A stretch of DNA of 64,000 bases from Mycobacterium sp. IS-1742 (lineage in GTDB: Bacteria; Actinomycetota; Actinomycetes; Mycobacteriales; Mycobacteriaceae). Location: contig NZ_LQIV01000041.1 of NCBI RefSeq assembly GCF_001500125.1, positions 186,001-250,000 on the forward strand, in the 5' to 3' direction. The notes under the pieces are model-generated. The model worked only from the letters and a program-made list of their open reading frames with translations, did no database searches and was not told where the DNA came from. Numbering within the stretch: the first letter of the stretch is position 1; every line of letters starts with the position of its first letter. Shown here one piece after another: positions 50,782-58,783 of this stretch. A program made the position numbers and the translations under genes.

Positions 50782-51447
50782 TCAGGCGGCGGCGACGCGC
50801 TCGGCCTGACGGGTGGCGATGTCGAGGAACGTCTCGGGGAGCGTGCCGTCGACCGGGATCTCTGGATTCGGTGTGGGAAAAGCGATTCCGAACACCGCCA
50901 TCGTGCCGATGTTGTCGAAGCCGAAGTACACGCTGCTGTCGACACCGGCAAGTGTCATCGTCTGCCGATATACCAACGCGTCGGGCCGCGCGCCGTCGAT
51001 CCGGGTGGTGGTCATCGGGATGCCCGCGTCGGTCAGGTCGAAGAAGGTCTCGAACTCCGCGCACCGCTGTGCGGTCTCGGCGAGGCGGTCGAGGTCGAGC
51101 CGCCAGGTGAGCACCGTCATCACGACGCGCGCACCGTCATAGGCGGCCACGTACTTCGCCGCACTGCCCGGGCCGCGCTGCGCAGTGCGCTCGATCACCC
51201 GGGTCAGCCCGTCGGAGCATCCCTCGGGGCGCGAGAGCATCGGCGGCGGACCGTCGGCCGCGCCCGCCTGACCGGGTTGGTCGACGATCCGGTCGTACTG
51301 CACGCCCGGCGGGAAGTCGGCCTCCGTCAGGAGCACCTTCTCCAGGCGGGCGCCGGGCCAGGTCGGGCTGCCCGCCACCGTGGTGGTGCAGCCGGTGAGC
51401 GCGCCGAGCAGCAGCAGCGCACCCGCCGCCGCACGCCACCCGGTCAT
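50782..51447 (-). CDS. Mycobacterial lipoprotein of unknown function
   Basis: A 221-residue lipoprotein. The signal is WRAAAGALLLLGALTGC with lipobox LTGC (cysteine 20). The mature part contains LTEADFPPGVQYDRI, paired cysteines in RPEGCSDGLTRV and AQRCAEFETFF, and ends ATRQAERVAAA. It resembles the PknH-sensor/LpqN/DUF5642 class of small mycobacterial exported proteins, but I cannot assign one. It is 4 bases downstream of cobQ and may be cotranscribed. Confidence 0.8.
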   Translation of the reverse strand: MTGWRAAAGALLLLGALTGCTTTVAGSPTWPGARLEKVLLTEADFPPGVQYDRIVDQPGQAGAADGPPPMLSRPEGCSDGLTRVIERTAQRGPGSAAKYVAAYDGARVVMTVLTWRLDLDRLAETAQRCAEFETFFDLTDAGIPMTTTRIDGARPDALVYRQTMTLAGVDSSVYFGFDNIGTMAVFGIAFPTPNPEIPVDGTLPETFLDIATRQAERVAAA

Positions 51448-51451
51448 CAGC

Positions 51452-52936
51452 TCAGGCTAGCCCCGTCGAGATGGTCGGGCGTGGCGGCGGTCCGGCATCG
51501 GCGAGGGCGAGGACGGCGTCGACGTCGAGGTGGTTCTCCAACAGATCGGCCATCACGTCGAATTGGGCGTCGCGACGCGCGGACACGTCGACGTCGCCGG
51601 CCACGACGAACCCGGACCGACCGGCCGCCGCGGCGGCGTGGGTGAGCCAGGCCCGCCGGAACTCGTCATTGTCGAACAGGCCGTGCCAGTGGGTGCCGTA
51701 CACCGCGCCGCGCCGGACGCCGACTCCGGCCCAGTCGTCGGCGCCGGAGCGGGTGACCTGTCCGTGGTGGATCTCGTAGCCCCGCAGCGGTGTCGTCCAG
51801 TGCCGCAACGTCTTCTCGGCGGCGAAGGCGATGTCGGCGTCGAGCAGGCCGAGGCCGCTCACCCGCCCGGCCCGCGATTCGACGGGATCGTCGATGTGAC
51901 GGCACAGCATCTGGAATCCGCCGCAGATCCCCAGCACCGGCCGGCCCGCCCGGGCGTGGGCGGCGATCGACTCCGCCACCCCGCCGGCGCGCAACCACTC
52001 CAGGTCCGCGACGGTGGCCTTGGTACCCGGCAGCACCACGACATCCGCACCGGCCACGTCGGCCGGATCGCTCACCCATCGCACCACCACCCCGGGTTCG
52101 CAGGCCAGCGCCTCGATGTCGGTCGAGTTCGAGATCCGTGGCAGCCGCACCGCCGCCACGTGGAGCACCTCGGTGCCGTGCGGCGGCGTCGGGCGCCCGA
52201 TGGTGCGGCCCGCGACGACCGACACCGAATCCTCGGTGTCCATCCACAGTTCGTCGCTGTACGGGATCACCCCGTAGGTCGGGCGGCCCGTCAGCGCGCG
52301 CAGTTGGTCGAGACCGGGAGTGAGCAGCGTCGGGTCGCCGCGGAACTTGTTGACCACGAAGCCCGCGATCAGTGCCTGGTCGTCGGGATGGAGCACCGCG
52401 ACGGTGCCGAAGAGGTGGGCCAGCACCCCGCCGCGGTCGATGTCGCCCACCACGACGACCGGCAGGTGGGCGCGCCGCGCGAGCCCCATGTTGGCCAGGT
52501 CGGTTCCGCGCAGGTTGATCTCGGCGGGCGATCCCGCGCCCTCGCAGAGCACGACGTCGAATTCCGTTCGCAGAGCGGCGAGTTCGTCTGCGACCACGTC
52601 GGCGAGCCGGTCGCGGTGGGTGATGTAGTCCTTCGCGCCGACGGTGCCGGCCACCCTCCCGCGCACGACCAGTTGCGAGGTGCGGTCGCTGCCCGGTTTG
52701 AGCAGGACCGGGTTGAACCGCACACTCGGGTCCAGGCCCGCGGCGCGCGCCTGCACGGCCTGCGCACGGCCGATCTCGCCGCCTTCGACGGTGACCGCGG
52801 AATTGTTGGACATGTTCTGGGCCTTGAACGGCGCGACCCGCACGCCCTTGCGGGCCAGCAGCCGGCACAGCCCGGCCACCACCATGGATTTCCCGGCGTC
52901 CGACGTGGTGCCGGCGACGAGCAGCGCCCCGTTCAT
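51452..52936 (-). CDS. cobQ: Cobyric acid synthase
   Basis: A glutamine-dependent amidase of 494 residues that amidates corrin side chains b, d, e and g of adenosylcobyrinic diamide, the step after CobB and CobO. The ATPase part shows AGTTSDAGKSMVVAGLCR and KAQNMSNNSAVT; the GATase domain shows LGICGGFQMLCRHI with its cysteine nucleophile and the late THWHGLFDN. Its place between the NAGGN operon and mapB differs from M. tuberculosis, where cobQ1 is elsewhere. Confidence 0.95.
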   Translation of the reverse strand: MNGALLVAGTTSDAGKSMVVAGLCRLLARKGVRVAPFKAQNMSNNSAVTVEGGEIGRAQAVQARAAGLDPSVRFNPVLLKPGSDRTSQLVVRGRVAGTVGAKDYITHRDRLADVVADELAALRTEFDVVLCEGAGSPAEINLRGTDLANMGLARRAHLPVVVVGDIDRGGVLAHLFGTVAVLHPDDQALIAGFVVNKFRGDPTLLTPGLDQLRALTGRPTYGVIPYSDELWMDTEDSVSVVAGRTIGRPTPPHGTEVLHVAAVRLPRISNSTDIEALACEPGVVVRWVSDPADVAGADVVVLPGTKATVADLEWLRAGGVAESIAAHARAGRPVLGICGGFQMLCRHIDDPVESRAGRVSGLGLLDADIAFAAEKTLRHWTTPLRGYEIHHGQVTRSGADDWAGVGVRRGAVYGTHWHGLFDNDEFRRAWLTHAAAAAGRSGFVVAGDVDVSARRDAQFDVMADLLENHLDVDAVLALADAGPPPRPTISTGLA

Positions 52937-53006
52937 CGCGTCGAGCGTGCGCTCACTGCGAGAATCCGGCCGAAAGATCGCGCTGGACGCACGCTCGCCG
53001 TAACGC

Positions 53007-53864
53007 TCACAGCTGGGTGAGGATCTCGGCGCCCGTGTCGGTGACCACCAGCGTGTGCTCGAACTGGGCGGTCCACTTGCGGTCCTTGGTGGCGACGGTC
53101 CAGCCGTCGTCCCAGATCTCGTAGTCCAGACCGCCGAGGTTGATCATCGGTTCGATGGTGAACGTCATCCCGGGTTCGATGACGGTCTCGACGCTGGGCT
53201 GGTCGTAGTGCAGCACCACCAGTCCGTTGTGGAACGTCGTGCCGATGCCGTGTCCGGTGAAGTCGCGAACGACGTTGTAGCCGAACCGGTTCGCGTAGGC
53301 CTCGATGACCCGGCCGACCACCGACAGCGCGCGGCCGGGTTTGACCGCCTTGATCGCCCGCATGGTCGCCTCGCGGGTGCGCTCGACGAGCAGACGGTGC
53401 TCCTCGGCGACGTCGCCGGCCAGGAACGTGGCGTTGGTGTCACCGTGGACGCCGTCGATGTAGGCGGTGACGTCGATGTTGACGATGTCGCCGTCCTCGA
53501 TCACGGTCGAGTCGGGGATGCCGTGGCAGATGACCTCGTTGAGTGACGTGCAGCAGGATTTGGGGAAGCCCTTGTAGCCCAGCGTCGACGGGTACGCGCC
53601 GTGGTCGACCATGTACTCGTGGGCGATGCGGTCCAGTTCGTCGGTGGTGACACCGGGTGCGACGGCCTTGCCCGCCTCCGCGAGCGCGCCTGCGGCGATC
53701 CGGCCGGCGACGCGCATCTTCTCGATCACCTCGGGTGTCTGCACCCACGGTTCGTCGCCCTCGGCGGCGGTCGGGCGCCACGCGTACTCCGGGCGCGCGA
53801 TCGACTTGGGTACCGGCAGCGTGGGTGACAGCTCGCCGGGACGGAGGGCGGTGCGCACAGACAT
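53007..53864 (-). CDS. mapB: Methionine aminopeptidase, type I with N-terminal extension
   Basis: Removes the initiator methionine from nascent proteins. The 285-residue protein has the dinuclear metal ligands in VNIDVTAYIDGVHGDTNATF (Asp, Asp), TGHGIGTTFH (His), EPGMTFTIEPM (Glu) and FEHTLVV (Glu). An N-terminal extension of about 40 residues with proline motifs (LRPGELSPTLPVPKSIARPEYAWRP) is typical of the mycobacterial MapB, and may contact the ribosome. Essential-type housekeeping gene. Confidence 0.96.
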   Translation of the reverse strand: MSVRTALRPGELSPTLPVPKSIARPEYAWRPTAAEGDEPWVQTPEVIEKMRVAGRIAAGALAEAGKAVAPGVTTDELDRIAHEYMVDHGAYPSTLGYKGFPKSCCTSLNEVICHGIPDSTVIEDGDIVNIDVTAYIDGVHGDTNATFLAGDVAEEHRLLVERTREATMRAIKAVKPGRALSVVGRVIEAYANRFGYNVVRDFTGHGIGTTFHNGLVVLHYDQPSVETVIEPGMTFTIEPMINLGGLDYEIWDDGWTVATKDRKWTAQFEHTLVVTDTGAEILTQL

Positions 53865-53888
53865 GGACCCAGGATAGCCAGGAGAACG

Positions 53889-53917
53889 TCACTCTCCCGG
53901 AGTGAGAATGCTAAATT
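53889..53917 (+). promoter_or_regulatory. Putative promoter and inverted repeat of the thioesterase gene
   Basis: TAAATT at 53912-53917 lies 7 bases before the ATG at 53925, predicting a leaderless mRNA. TCACTC (53889-53894) and GAGTGA (53900-53905) form a perfect inverted repeat where the -35 should be, so it may be an operator. Confidence 0.45.
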
Positions 53918-53924
53918 CTTAGCC

Positions 53925-54332
53925 ATGCTCAGCGAGTCGACCCCGATGCGAACCACTCCTGACCACCTGCTCGGTCAGTTGGGCATCCACGACGTGCTCG
54001 AGAGCGACGAGCGGTTCGTCCTCGAGATGGAGAACCGGCCTGACCTCGCCAACACCCGCGGCGCCCTCCAGGGCGGGCTGGTGGCCACCCTCATCGACAT
54101 CGCGGCGGGCCGCCTGGCCGAACGGCACGTCGCCGCCGGGCAGAGCGTGACGACGGCGGACATGACCGTGCACTTCCTCGCCCCCGTCGTGGTGGGGCCG
54201 GCCCGGGCCGAGGCGACCGTCGTGCGCGCGGGCAAGCGCATGATCGTGACGGCCGTCGACGTCATCGACGTGGGACGCGACCGGCTCGCGGCGCGTTCCA
54301 CGCTGAGCTTCGCGGTCCTGGACCCCCGGTAG
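53925..54332 (+). CDS. PaaI-type hotdog-fold thioesterase
   Basis: A 135-residue protein with the hotdog signature LANTRGALQGGLVATLIDIAAGRLA, where the NxxGxxxGG helix binds the acyl-CoA, and MTVHFLAPVVVGPARAEATVV. Family members hydrolyse aryl- or acyl-CoA thioesters. The ATG at 53925 is chosen because of the -10 spacing; ATG 53946 is possible. It is convergent with the DUF1707 gene, stop next to stop. Confidence 0.85.
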   Translation: MLSESTPMRTTPDHLLGQLGIHDVLESDERFVLEMENRPDLANTRGALQGGLVATLIDIAAGRLAERHVAAGQSVTTADMTVHFLAPVVVGPARAEATVVRAGKRMIVTAVDVIDVGRDRLAARSTLSFAVLDPR

Positions 54333-54950
54333 TCAGCCGCGTTCGCCGAGGAACCGCGGCCGCCGCAACCAGCCGGTCTGCGGGCCGCGGATGTCGACCG
54401 AACCCCACACCACCTTGCCGGTCAGCACCACGTGTGGCCGCCCCTCGGCCGGGACGTCCCTGCGGTGGTCGGTCGCGCTGCCGACGATCACCTCGACGTC
54501 GTCGATCGAGGCACTGGCCCCGTCGGGCAGCCGCAGGTCGAGCCCGCCGAACTTGAGATCCAGTTCGATGACGACCATCGGTCCGGCGAACCGCGCGCGG
54601 GTCAGATCGAGGTCGATCGACCCCATCCGGCGGTGCAGCGCCAGCCGCGTCGGCACGATCCACTCCCCCTGGCGCTTGAGGGATCCGAACACCCCGCGCA
54701 GTTCGACCCGGTCGGTCGCGGAGGTGACGATCGCCCCGGGTCCGGGGAGGTCGGTGACCAGCGCGTCGAGATCGGAGCGCAGCCGCGCCTGGGAGACGAG
54801 CGCCGAGCGTTCCTCGAACTCCTCGATGTCGATGAGGCCGAGCGCGACCGCGTTGTGCAGGCGCCGCAGTGTGCCGTTGCGGTCGGCGTCCGAGATGCGC
54901 ATCGGCATCGGGCCGGATTGGGCGTCACCGTTGTGGGCCGGGGTCGTCAT
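54333..54950 (-). CDS. DUF1707 protein with C-terminal cell-wall-stress-like domain
   Basis: A 205-residue protein. RISDADRNGTLRRLHNAVALGLIDIEEFEERSALVSQARLRSDLDALVTDLP (residues about 18-70) is the DUF1707 SHOCT-like helical domain. The rest is beta-rich with repeated short strands (GSIDLDLTRARF, LKFGGLDLRLPDG) as in LiaF-type proteins. No membrane segment is seen. It is likely cotranscribed upstream-to-downstream with the PBP gene, whose stop lies 16 bases from this start. Confidence 0.85.
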   Translation of the reverse strand: MTTPAHNGDAQSGPMPMRISDADRNGTLRRLHNAVALGLIDIEEFEERSALVSQARLRSDLDALVTDLPGPGAIVTSATDRVELRGVFGSLKRQGEWIVPTRLALHRRMGSIDLDLTRARFAGPMVVIELDLKFGGLDLRLPDGASASIDDVEVIVGSATDHRRDVPAEGRPHVVLTGKVVWGSVDIRGPQTGWLRRPRFLGERG

Positions 54951-54966
54951 AGCCCCTCCAGGCTAC

Positions 54967-56787
54967 TCAGGCGAGGTAGTCGGCGGGCAGTCCGTCGAGC
55001 ATCCCGCGCAGCATCCGCACCGCGTACTCCGAACTGCCTCCGCCCACGATGAGCGCGGCGAAGGCGAGGTCACCGCGGTACCCGGCGAACCAGGAGTGCG
55101 AACCGCCGGCGAACTCGGCCTCACCGGTCTTACCGCGAACATCCCCGGAGCCGGCGAGATCCTCGGCTGTGCCGTTGGTCACCACCAGGCGCATCATCGG
55201 CCGCAGAGCCTCGACGACGTCGGGCCGCACGGGTCCGTGCTGACCGGTGACGACCGTGTCGCGCCCCTCGATCAGCCGCGGCACCGGGGTCTGGCCGGCG
55301 GCGACGGTCGCGGCGACGAGCGCCATCCCGAACGGGCTCACCACCACCTTGCCCTGGCCGAACCCGTCCTCGGTGCGCTCGGCGAGGTTGACCGTCGGGG
55401 GCACCGACCCGGAGACGGTGGGGATGCCCTCGACCACGTAATCGGGACCGATGCCGTACTGGGCGGCCGCGTTGGTCAGCCCGCGCGGCGGCATACGGCT
55501 GGCCAGTTCGGCGAACGTCGTGTTGCACGAGCTGGCGAACGCCCGTGACAGCGGCACGGTACCCAGATCGAATCCGCCGTAGTTCGGCACCGTGCGGTGG
55601 CCGATGTCCATGTGCCCGGGGCAGCCGAGCAGCGTGTTCGGGGTGGCCATGTCCCGTTCGATCGCCGCGCCCGCGGTGACGATCTTGAACGTCGACCCGG
55701 GCGGATACAGACCCATCGTGGCCAGCGGGCCCTCGGCGTCGGCGGCGGCGTTCTGCGCGACGGCCAGGATCTCGCCGGTCGAGGCCTTGAGCGCGACGAT
55801 CATCGCCTGTTTGCCGGTGAAGTTCACCGCGTTCTGCGCGGCGGTCTGCACGGCACGGTCGAGGCTGATGGTCACCGACGGGGCGGGGTCTCCGGGCACC
55901 TCGTTGAGGACGTCGACGTCGACGCCGTTCTGGTTGACGGTGACCACCCGCCATCCCGCACGGCCGTCGAGTTCGTCGGAGACCTCCTTCTTCACCTCGT
56001 TGATGATCGCCGGGGCGAACCGGTCGTCGGTGGGCAGCATGTCGGGCTGGGGTGTGATCACCACGCCCGGTCGCGGGCCGAGGAGACCCGCCACCCGGTC
56101 GTGGTCGGCCTGGTTGAGCATGATCAGGCTCATCGGCTCGGCCATCGACGACGCCTGCTCGGCCAGGCGCTGCGCGTCGATCGCCGGAATGAACGGGCGC
56201 AGCGCGTCGGCGACCACCCGGGAGGTGGCCATCAGTTCGGCACCGGCCGCCTCGGCATCGAGCGCGAGGTGGTACCGGTACCCGGGTACCAGTACCTCGG
56301 TGCCGCCCCGTTCGTTGACCGAGGCCCGCGGCGGCGGGTCGGCGCGCAGCGCGAACGACTGGTTCTCGCCCAGTCGCGGGTGCAGACCCGTTGTGGCCCA
56401 ACGCACTTCCCAGCGACCCTCATCGCGCACCATGTTGAGCCGGCCGTCGTAGGTCCAGGTGCGGTCCTTCGGCAGATGCCAGGTGTAGCGGTAGGTGACG
56501 CTGCCGGTGTCCTCGGCGTACTTGGACCCGATGATCTGGGCGTCGAGGTGGGTGGCCTGCAGACCGGCCCATGCCTCGTTCAGGGCGGCGCGCGCGGCGG
56601 CGGGGCGGTCGGCGAGTTCGGCGGCCGCCTCGGTGTCGCCGGTGGACAGCGCGGCGAAGAACTCCTCGGCCGCGGGCTCGGGACCGTTGGGCTTGGGGGT
56701 GCAACCACTGAGACCGAGGCTGCCGAGAACCGTGGCCACCGTGAGCAGACAGGTGACCCTTGTTGCTGCTGAGGTTTTAGTTGCCAT
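54967..56787 (-). CDS. Penicillin-binding lipoprotein (class B-like transpeptidase)
   Basis: A 606-residue lipoprotein (Rv2864c type, PBP-lipo). Signal and lipobox LSGC give lipidated C29. Residues 37-150 form an NTF2-like MecA_N domain, then a PBP dimerisation region, and the transpeptidase domain with SxxK = S365-TF-K368, SxN = S420-C-N422 and KTG 553-555. It cross-links or remodels septal peptidoglycan outside the membrane. The MecA_N domain is shared with low-affinity PBPs of Gram-positive bacteria, which is relevant to beta-lactam tolerance. Confidence 0.93.
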   Translation of the reverse strand: MATKTSAATRVTCLLTVATVLGSLGLSGCTPKPNGPEPAAEEFFAALSTGDTEAAAELADRPAAARAALNEAWAGLQATHLDAQIIGSKYAEDTGSVTYRYTWHLPKDRTWTYDGRLNMVRDEGRWEVRWATTGLHPRLGENQSFALRADPPPRASVNERGGTEVLVPGYRYHLALDAEAAGAELMATSRVVADALRPFIPAIDAQRLAEQASSMAEPMSLIMLNQADHDRVAGLLGPRPGVVITPQPDMLPTDDRFAPAIINEVKKEVSDELDGRAGWRVVTVNQNGVDVDVLNEVPGDPAPSVTISLDRAVQTAAQNAVNFTGKQAMIVALKASTGEILAVAQNAAADAEGPLATMGLYPPGSTFKIVTAGAAIERDMATPNTLLGCPGHMDIGHRTVPNYGGFDLGTVPLSRAFASSCNTTFAELASRMPPRGLTNAAAQYGIGPDYVVEGIPTVSGSVPPTVNLAERTEDGFGQGKVVVSPFGMALVAATVAAGQTPVPRLIEGRDTVVTGQHGPVRPDVVEALRPMMRLVVTNGTAEDLAGSGDVRGKTGEAEFAGGSHSWFAGYRGDLAFAALIVGGGSSEYAVRMLRGMLDGLPADYLA

Positions 56788-56870
56788 TGAGGCAGATGTT
56801 AGGGAAGTGGTGAACGCTTACCGCGGAGGCGCACCGTGACACGGCCGTGATCTCGTCGCGATCGCGACCG

Positions 56871-57473
56871 TCACAGACCCAGGCCGCGCAGCAGGATCTC
56901 GAATCCGCGGCCGAACTCCTCCTCCGGCGGCACGTCCGCCGCCTGCGTCGCGGTCTGCCTCAGCAGCGGATACTCGTCCAACTGCGCGAGGATCCGAGTT
57001 CCCTCCCCCGCGAGCGGACCGTAGTGGTCGACTTCGAGCGCACCGAACACGTACGCCAGCACCGCCCGGAACGCGAGGACTCGCCGCCGGCCCGTGACAC
57101 CCGCGTCGGTCAGCACACCGAGGACGGTCTCACCCCAGTCGAGGGACGCGGGGACCCGGTGCCGATGGACCAGAAGCAGGGGTACGGCCGCCGGATGACG
57201 GGCGGCCGCCGACCGGACCCGTTCGGCCAGCACGGCCAGGCGCCTTCCCGCGGAACCCCGCGGCAGACCGGTGTCCAGACCGCTCAGGACCTGGTTCACC
57301 ACCAGTTCCTCGAGTTGTGCGCGGTCGCTGACGTAGCGGTAGAGCGACATGGTCCCGACACCGAGACGACGGGCGACGGTGCGCATCGACAGCGAGGGCA
57401 GCCCCTCGTCGTCGATCAGCGCGAGGGCCGCCTCGGCGACCTGGGTGGACGACAGCGACCGTGGGCGTGGCAT
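56871..57473 (-). CDS. TetR-family repressor
   Basis: A 200-residue regulator: RSLSSTQVAEAALALIDDEGLPSLSMRTVARRLGVGTMSLYRYVSDRAQL is the N-terminal HTH, followed by a TetR_C-like ligand domain (VLAERVRSAAARHPAAVPLLL). The frame is open to 57587; the ATG at 57473 (MPRPRS) fits the family and is 9 bases from a TACGCT -10 box on its own strand. It faces the thioredoxin-fold gene and should regulate it through the shared 70-bp region. Confidence 0.9.
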   Translation of the reverse strand: MPRPRSLSSTQVAEAALALIDDEGLPSLSMRTVARRLGVGTMSLYRYVSDRAQLEELVVNQVLSGLDTGLPRGSAGRRLAVLAERVRSAAARHPAAVPLLLVHRHRVPASLDWGETVLGVLTDAGVTGRRRVLAFRAVLAYVFGALEVDHYGPLAGEGTRILAQLDEYPLLRQTATQAADVPPEEEFGRGFEILLRGLGL

Positions 57474-57477
57474 GGCG

Positions 57478-57521
57478 TTGACAGCGTACACCGTACGACT
57501 ACACTCGGTTGGCGTACACCG
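57478..57521 (+). promoter_or_regulatory. TetR operator and consensus promoter
   Basis: TTGACA (57478-57483) and TACACT (57500-57505) with a 16-base spacer form a near-perfect vegetative promoter for the rightward gene. Inside the spacer is the palindrome CGTAC-ACC-GTACG (57485-57497). GCGTACACCG occurs twice as a direct repeat, at 57484-57493 and 57512-57521, the second near the expected transcription start. TetR binding would block both divergent promoters. Confidence 0.7.
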
Positions 57522-57543
57522 CACTCCTACCGAGGGAACCGTC

Positions 57544-58119
57544 GTGACACCATCGCGCGTCCCCGCCAGGCAACTGCACACCGTCACCGGTGACGCCGTT
57601 ACACTGCCGGATCCGAATACGTTGACCCACCTTCAGTTTCGCCGCTTCGCGGGCTGCCCGATCTGCAACCTCCACCTGCAGTCGTTCGCCCATCGCCACG
57701 AGGAGATCAAGGCCGCGGGCATAAACGAGGTGGTGGTCTTCCACTCCCCTGCCGACGAACTCCGCCTGCACACCGACGCAATGCCGTTCGCCGTGATCGC
57801 CGACCCCGACAAACGCCTCTACCGGGAGTTCGGCGTCGAGTCCGGCCCGCGCGCACTGCTCGATCCACGCGCCTGGGGTGCCATCGTGCGCGGTGTCGCC
57901 GCGACGCTGCGCGGCAGGCTCCGGCCCCCGGCCGCGCGACCGACGGGCGGACGGCTCGGGCTGCCGGCCGACTTCCTGATCGGTGCCGACGGCGTGGTGC
58001 TCGCCGCGAAGTTCGCCCGCCACGCCGACGACCAGTGGTCGGTCGACGATCTGCTGGCTCAGGCCGCTCAGGCCCCGGCGGCGGGGGCCCGCACGACCAG
58101 GGGGACCGCGGGGAAGTAG
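57544..58119 (+). CDS. Thioredoxin-fold peroxiredoxin-like protein (AhpC/TSA type)
   Basis: A 191-residue redox protein with the motif RRFAGCPICNLHLQSFAHRHEEIKAAG, which places C38-x-x-C41 at the start of the helix as in PrxQ/thioredoxin-like proteins, then FAVIADPDKRLYREFGVE and GLPADFLIGADGVVLAAKFARHADD. The GTG at 57544 follows GAGGGA; the longer upstream frame is within the TetR gene. Likely substrates are organic peroxides or disulfides. Confidence 0.85.
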   Translation: MTPSRVPARQLHTVTGDAVTLPDPNTLTHLQFRRFAGCPICNLHLQSFAHRHEEIKAAGINEVVVFHSPADELRLHTDAMPFAVIADPDKRLYREFGVESGPRALLDPRAWGAIVRGVAATLRGRLRPPAARPTGGRLGLPADFLIGADGVVLAAKFARHADDQWSVDDLLAQAAQAPAAGARTTRGTAGK

Positions 58120-58760
58120 GCGGCCATCTCCGATCGCGAGGCCCGCAGCGCCGCGGTGCCGTATCCGCGTTTGCGGTGCTCCGGGTGGATCCAGATGCGC
58201 ACGCTCACCTCGCCGCCGGACAGTTCGCCGAACACCATGCCGATCTTGTCGGCGCCGACCGTGGCGACCAGCCAGACCGCTTCTTCGGCGTTCACCCGGC
58301 CGACGGCCGCGCTGATCTCGTCGTCCAGCGCGCCGGCGGGCGCACCGGAACCGTCCCCGGCGGCGCGCACGTCCGCGGTGCGCGCGGCGAAGACGTCGCG
58401 ATCGTCGGTCGCCGAGAACGGCCGCAGCACAACCCGTTCCACGCGACGTGGCGACTGCTCGCCCATCGTGAAGCTGAGCTGGTTGTTGAGATCCTCGAGT
58501 TCGGCGGCGATGCGCCGCCGCGAGACCTTGGTCAACCGGTCGAACGACAGCCGCAGGACCGCCTCACCACCGATGGCCGACGTCCCGAGCAGCGCGGCGA
58601 TCTCCTCGATCGCGGCGTCGTAGTCCTCTGAGGCCACGATCACGTCGAGCACCTCGTGGCGGCGTTCCAGGGCCCGCATCAGCGCGTCGGCGATCTCCCG
58701 GCGGACCACGCGGCGGTCACCGACGGCCTCGCTGTCGTGCCCGGGGTCGGCATCGGTCAT
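58068..58760 (-). CDS. GyrA-coiled-coil-domain / GNAT acetyltransferase fusion
   Basis: A 230-residue protein. Residues about 20-100 (ADALMRALERRHEVLDVIV then EAVLRLSFDRLTKVSRRRIA and AAELEDLNNQL) align by eye with the helical dimerisation segment of DNA gyrase subunit A, where GyrA has ALDALDEVIALIRAS, QAILDMQLRRLAALERQRI. Residues 110-225 are a GNAT domain with a partial acetyl-CoA loop (IHPEHRKRGYGTAALRAS). The ATG at 58760 was chosen; the frame upstream lies within another gene. Its 3' end overlaps the convergent peroxiredoxin gene by 52 bases. Substrate unknown. Confidence 0.8.
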   Translation of the reverse strand: MTDADPGHDSEAVGDRRVVRREIADALMRALERRHEVLDVIVASEDYDAAIEEIAALLGTSAIGGEAVLRLSFDRLTKVSRRRIAAELEDLNNQLSFTMGEQSPRRVERVVLRPFSATDDRDVFAARTADVRAAGDGSGAPAGALDDEISAAVGRVNAEEAVWLVATVGADKIGMVFGELSGGEVSVRIWIHPEHRKRGYGTAALRASRSEMAAYFPAVPLVVRAPAAGA

Positions 58761-58783
58761 GGCCGTCAGCGTAGCCGTCGCGG

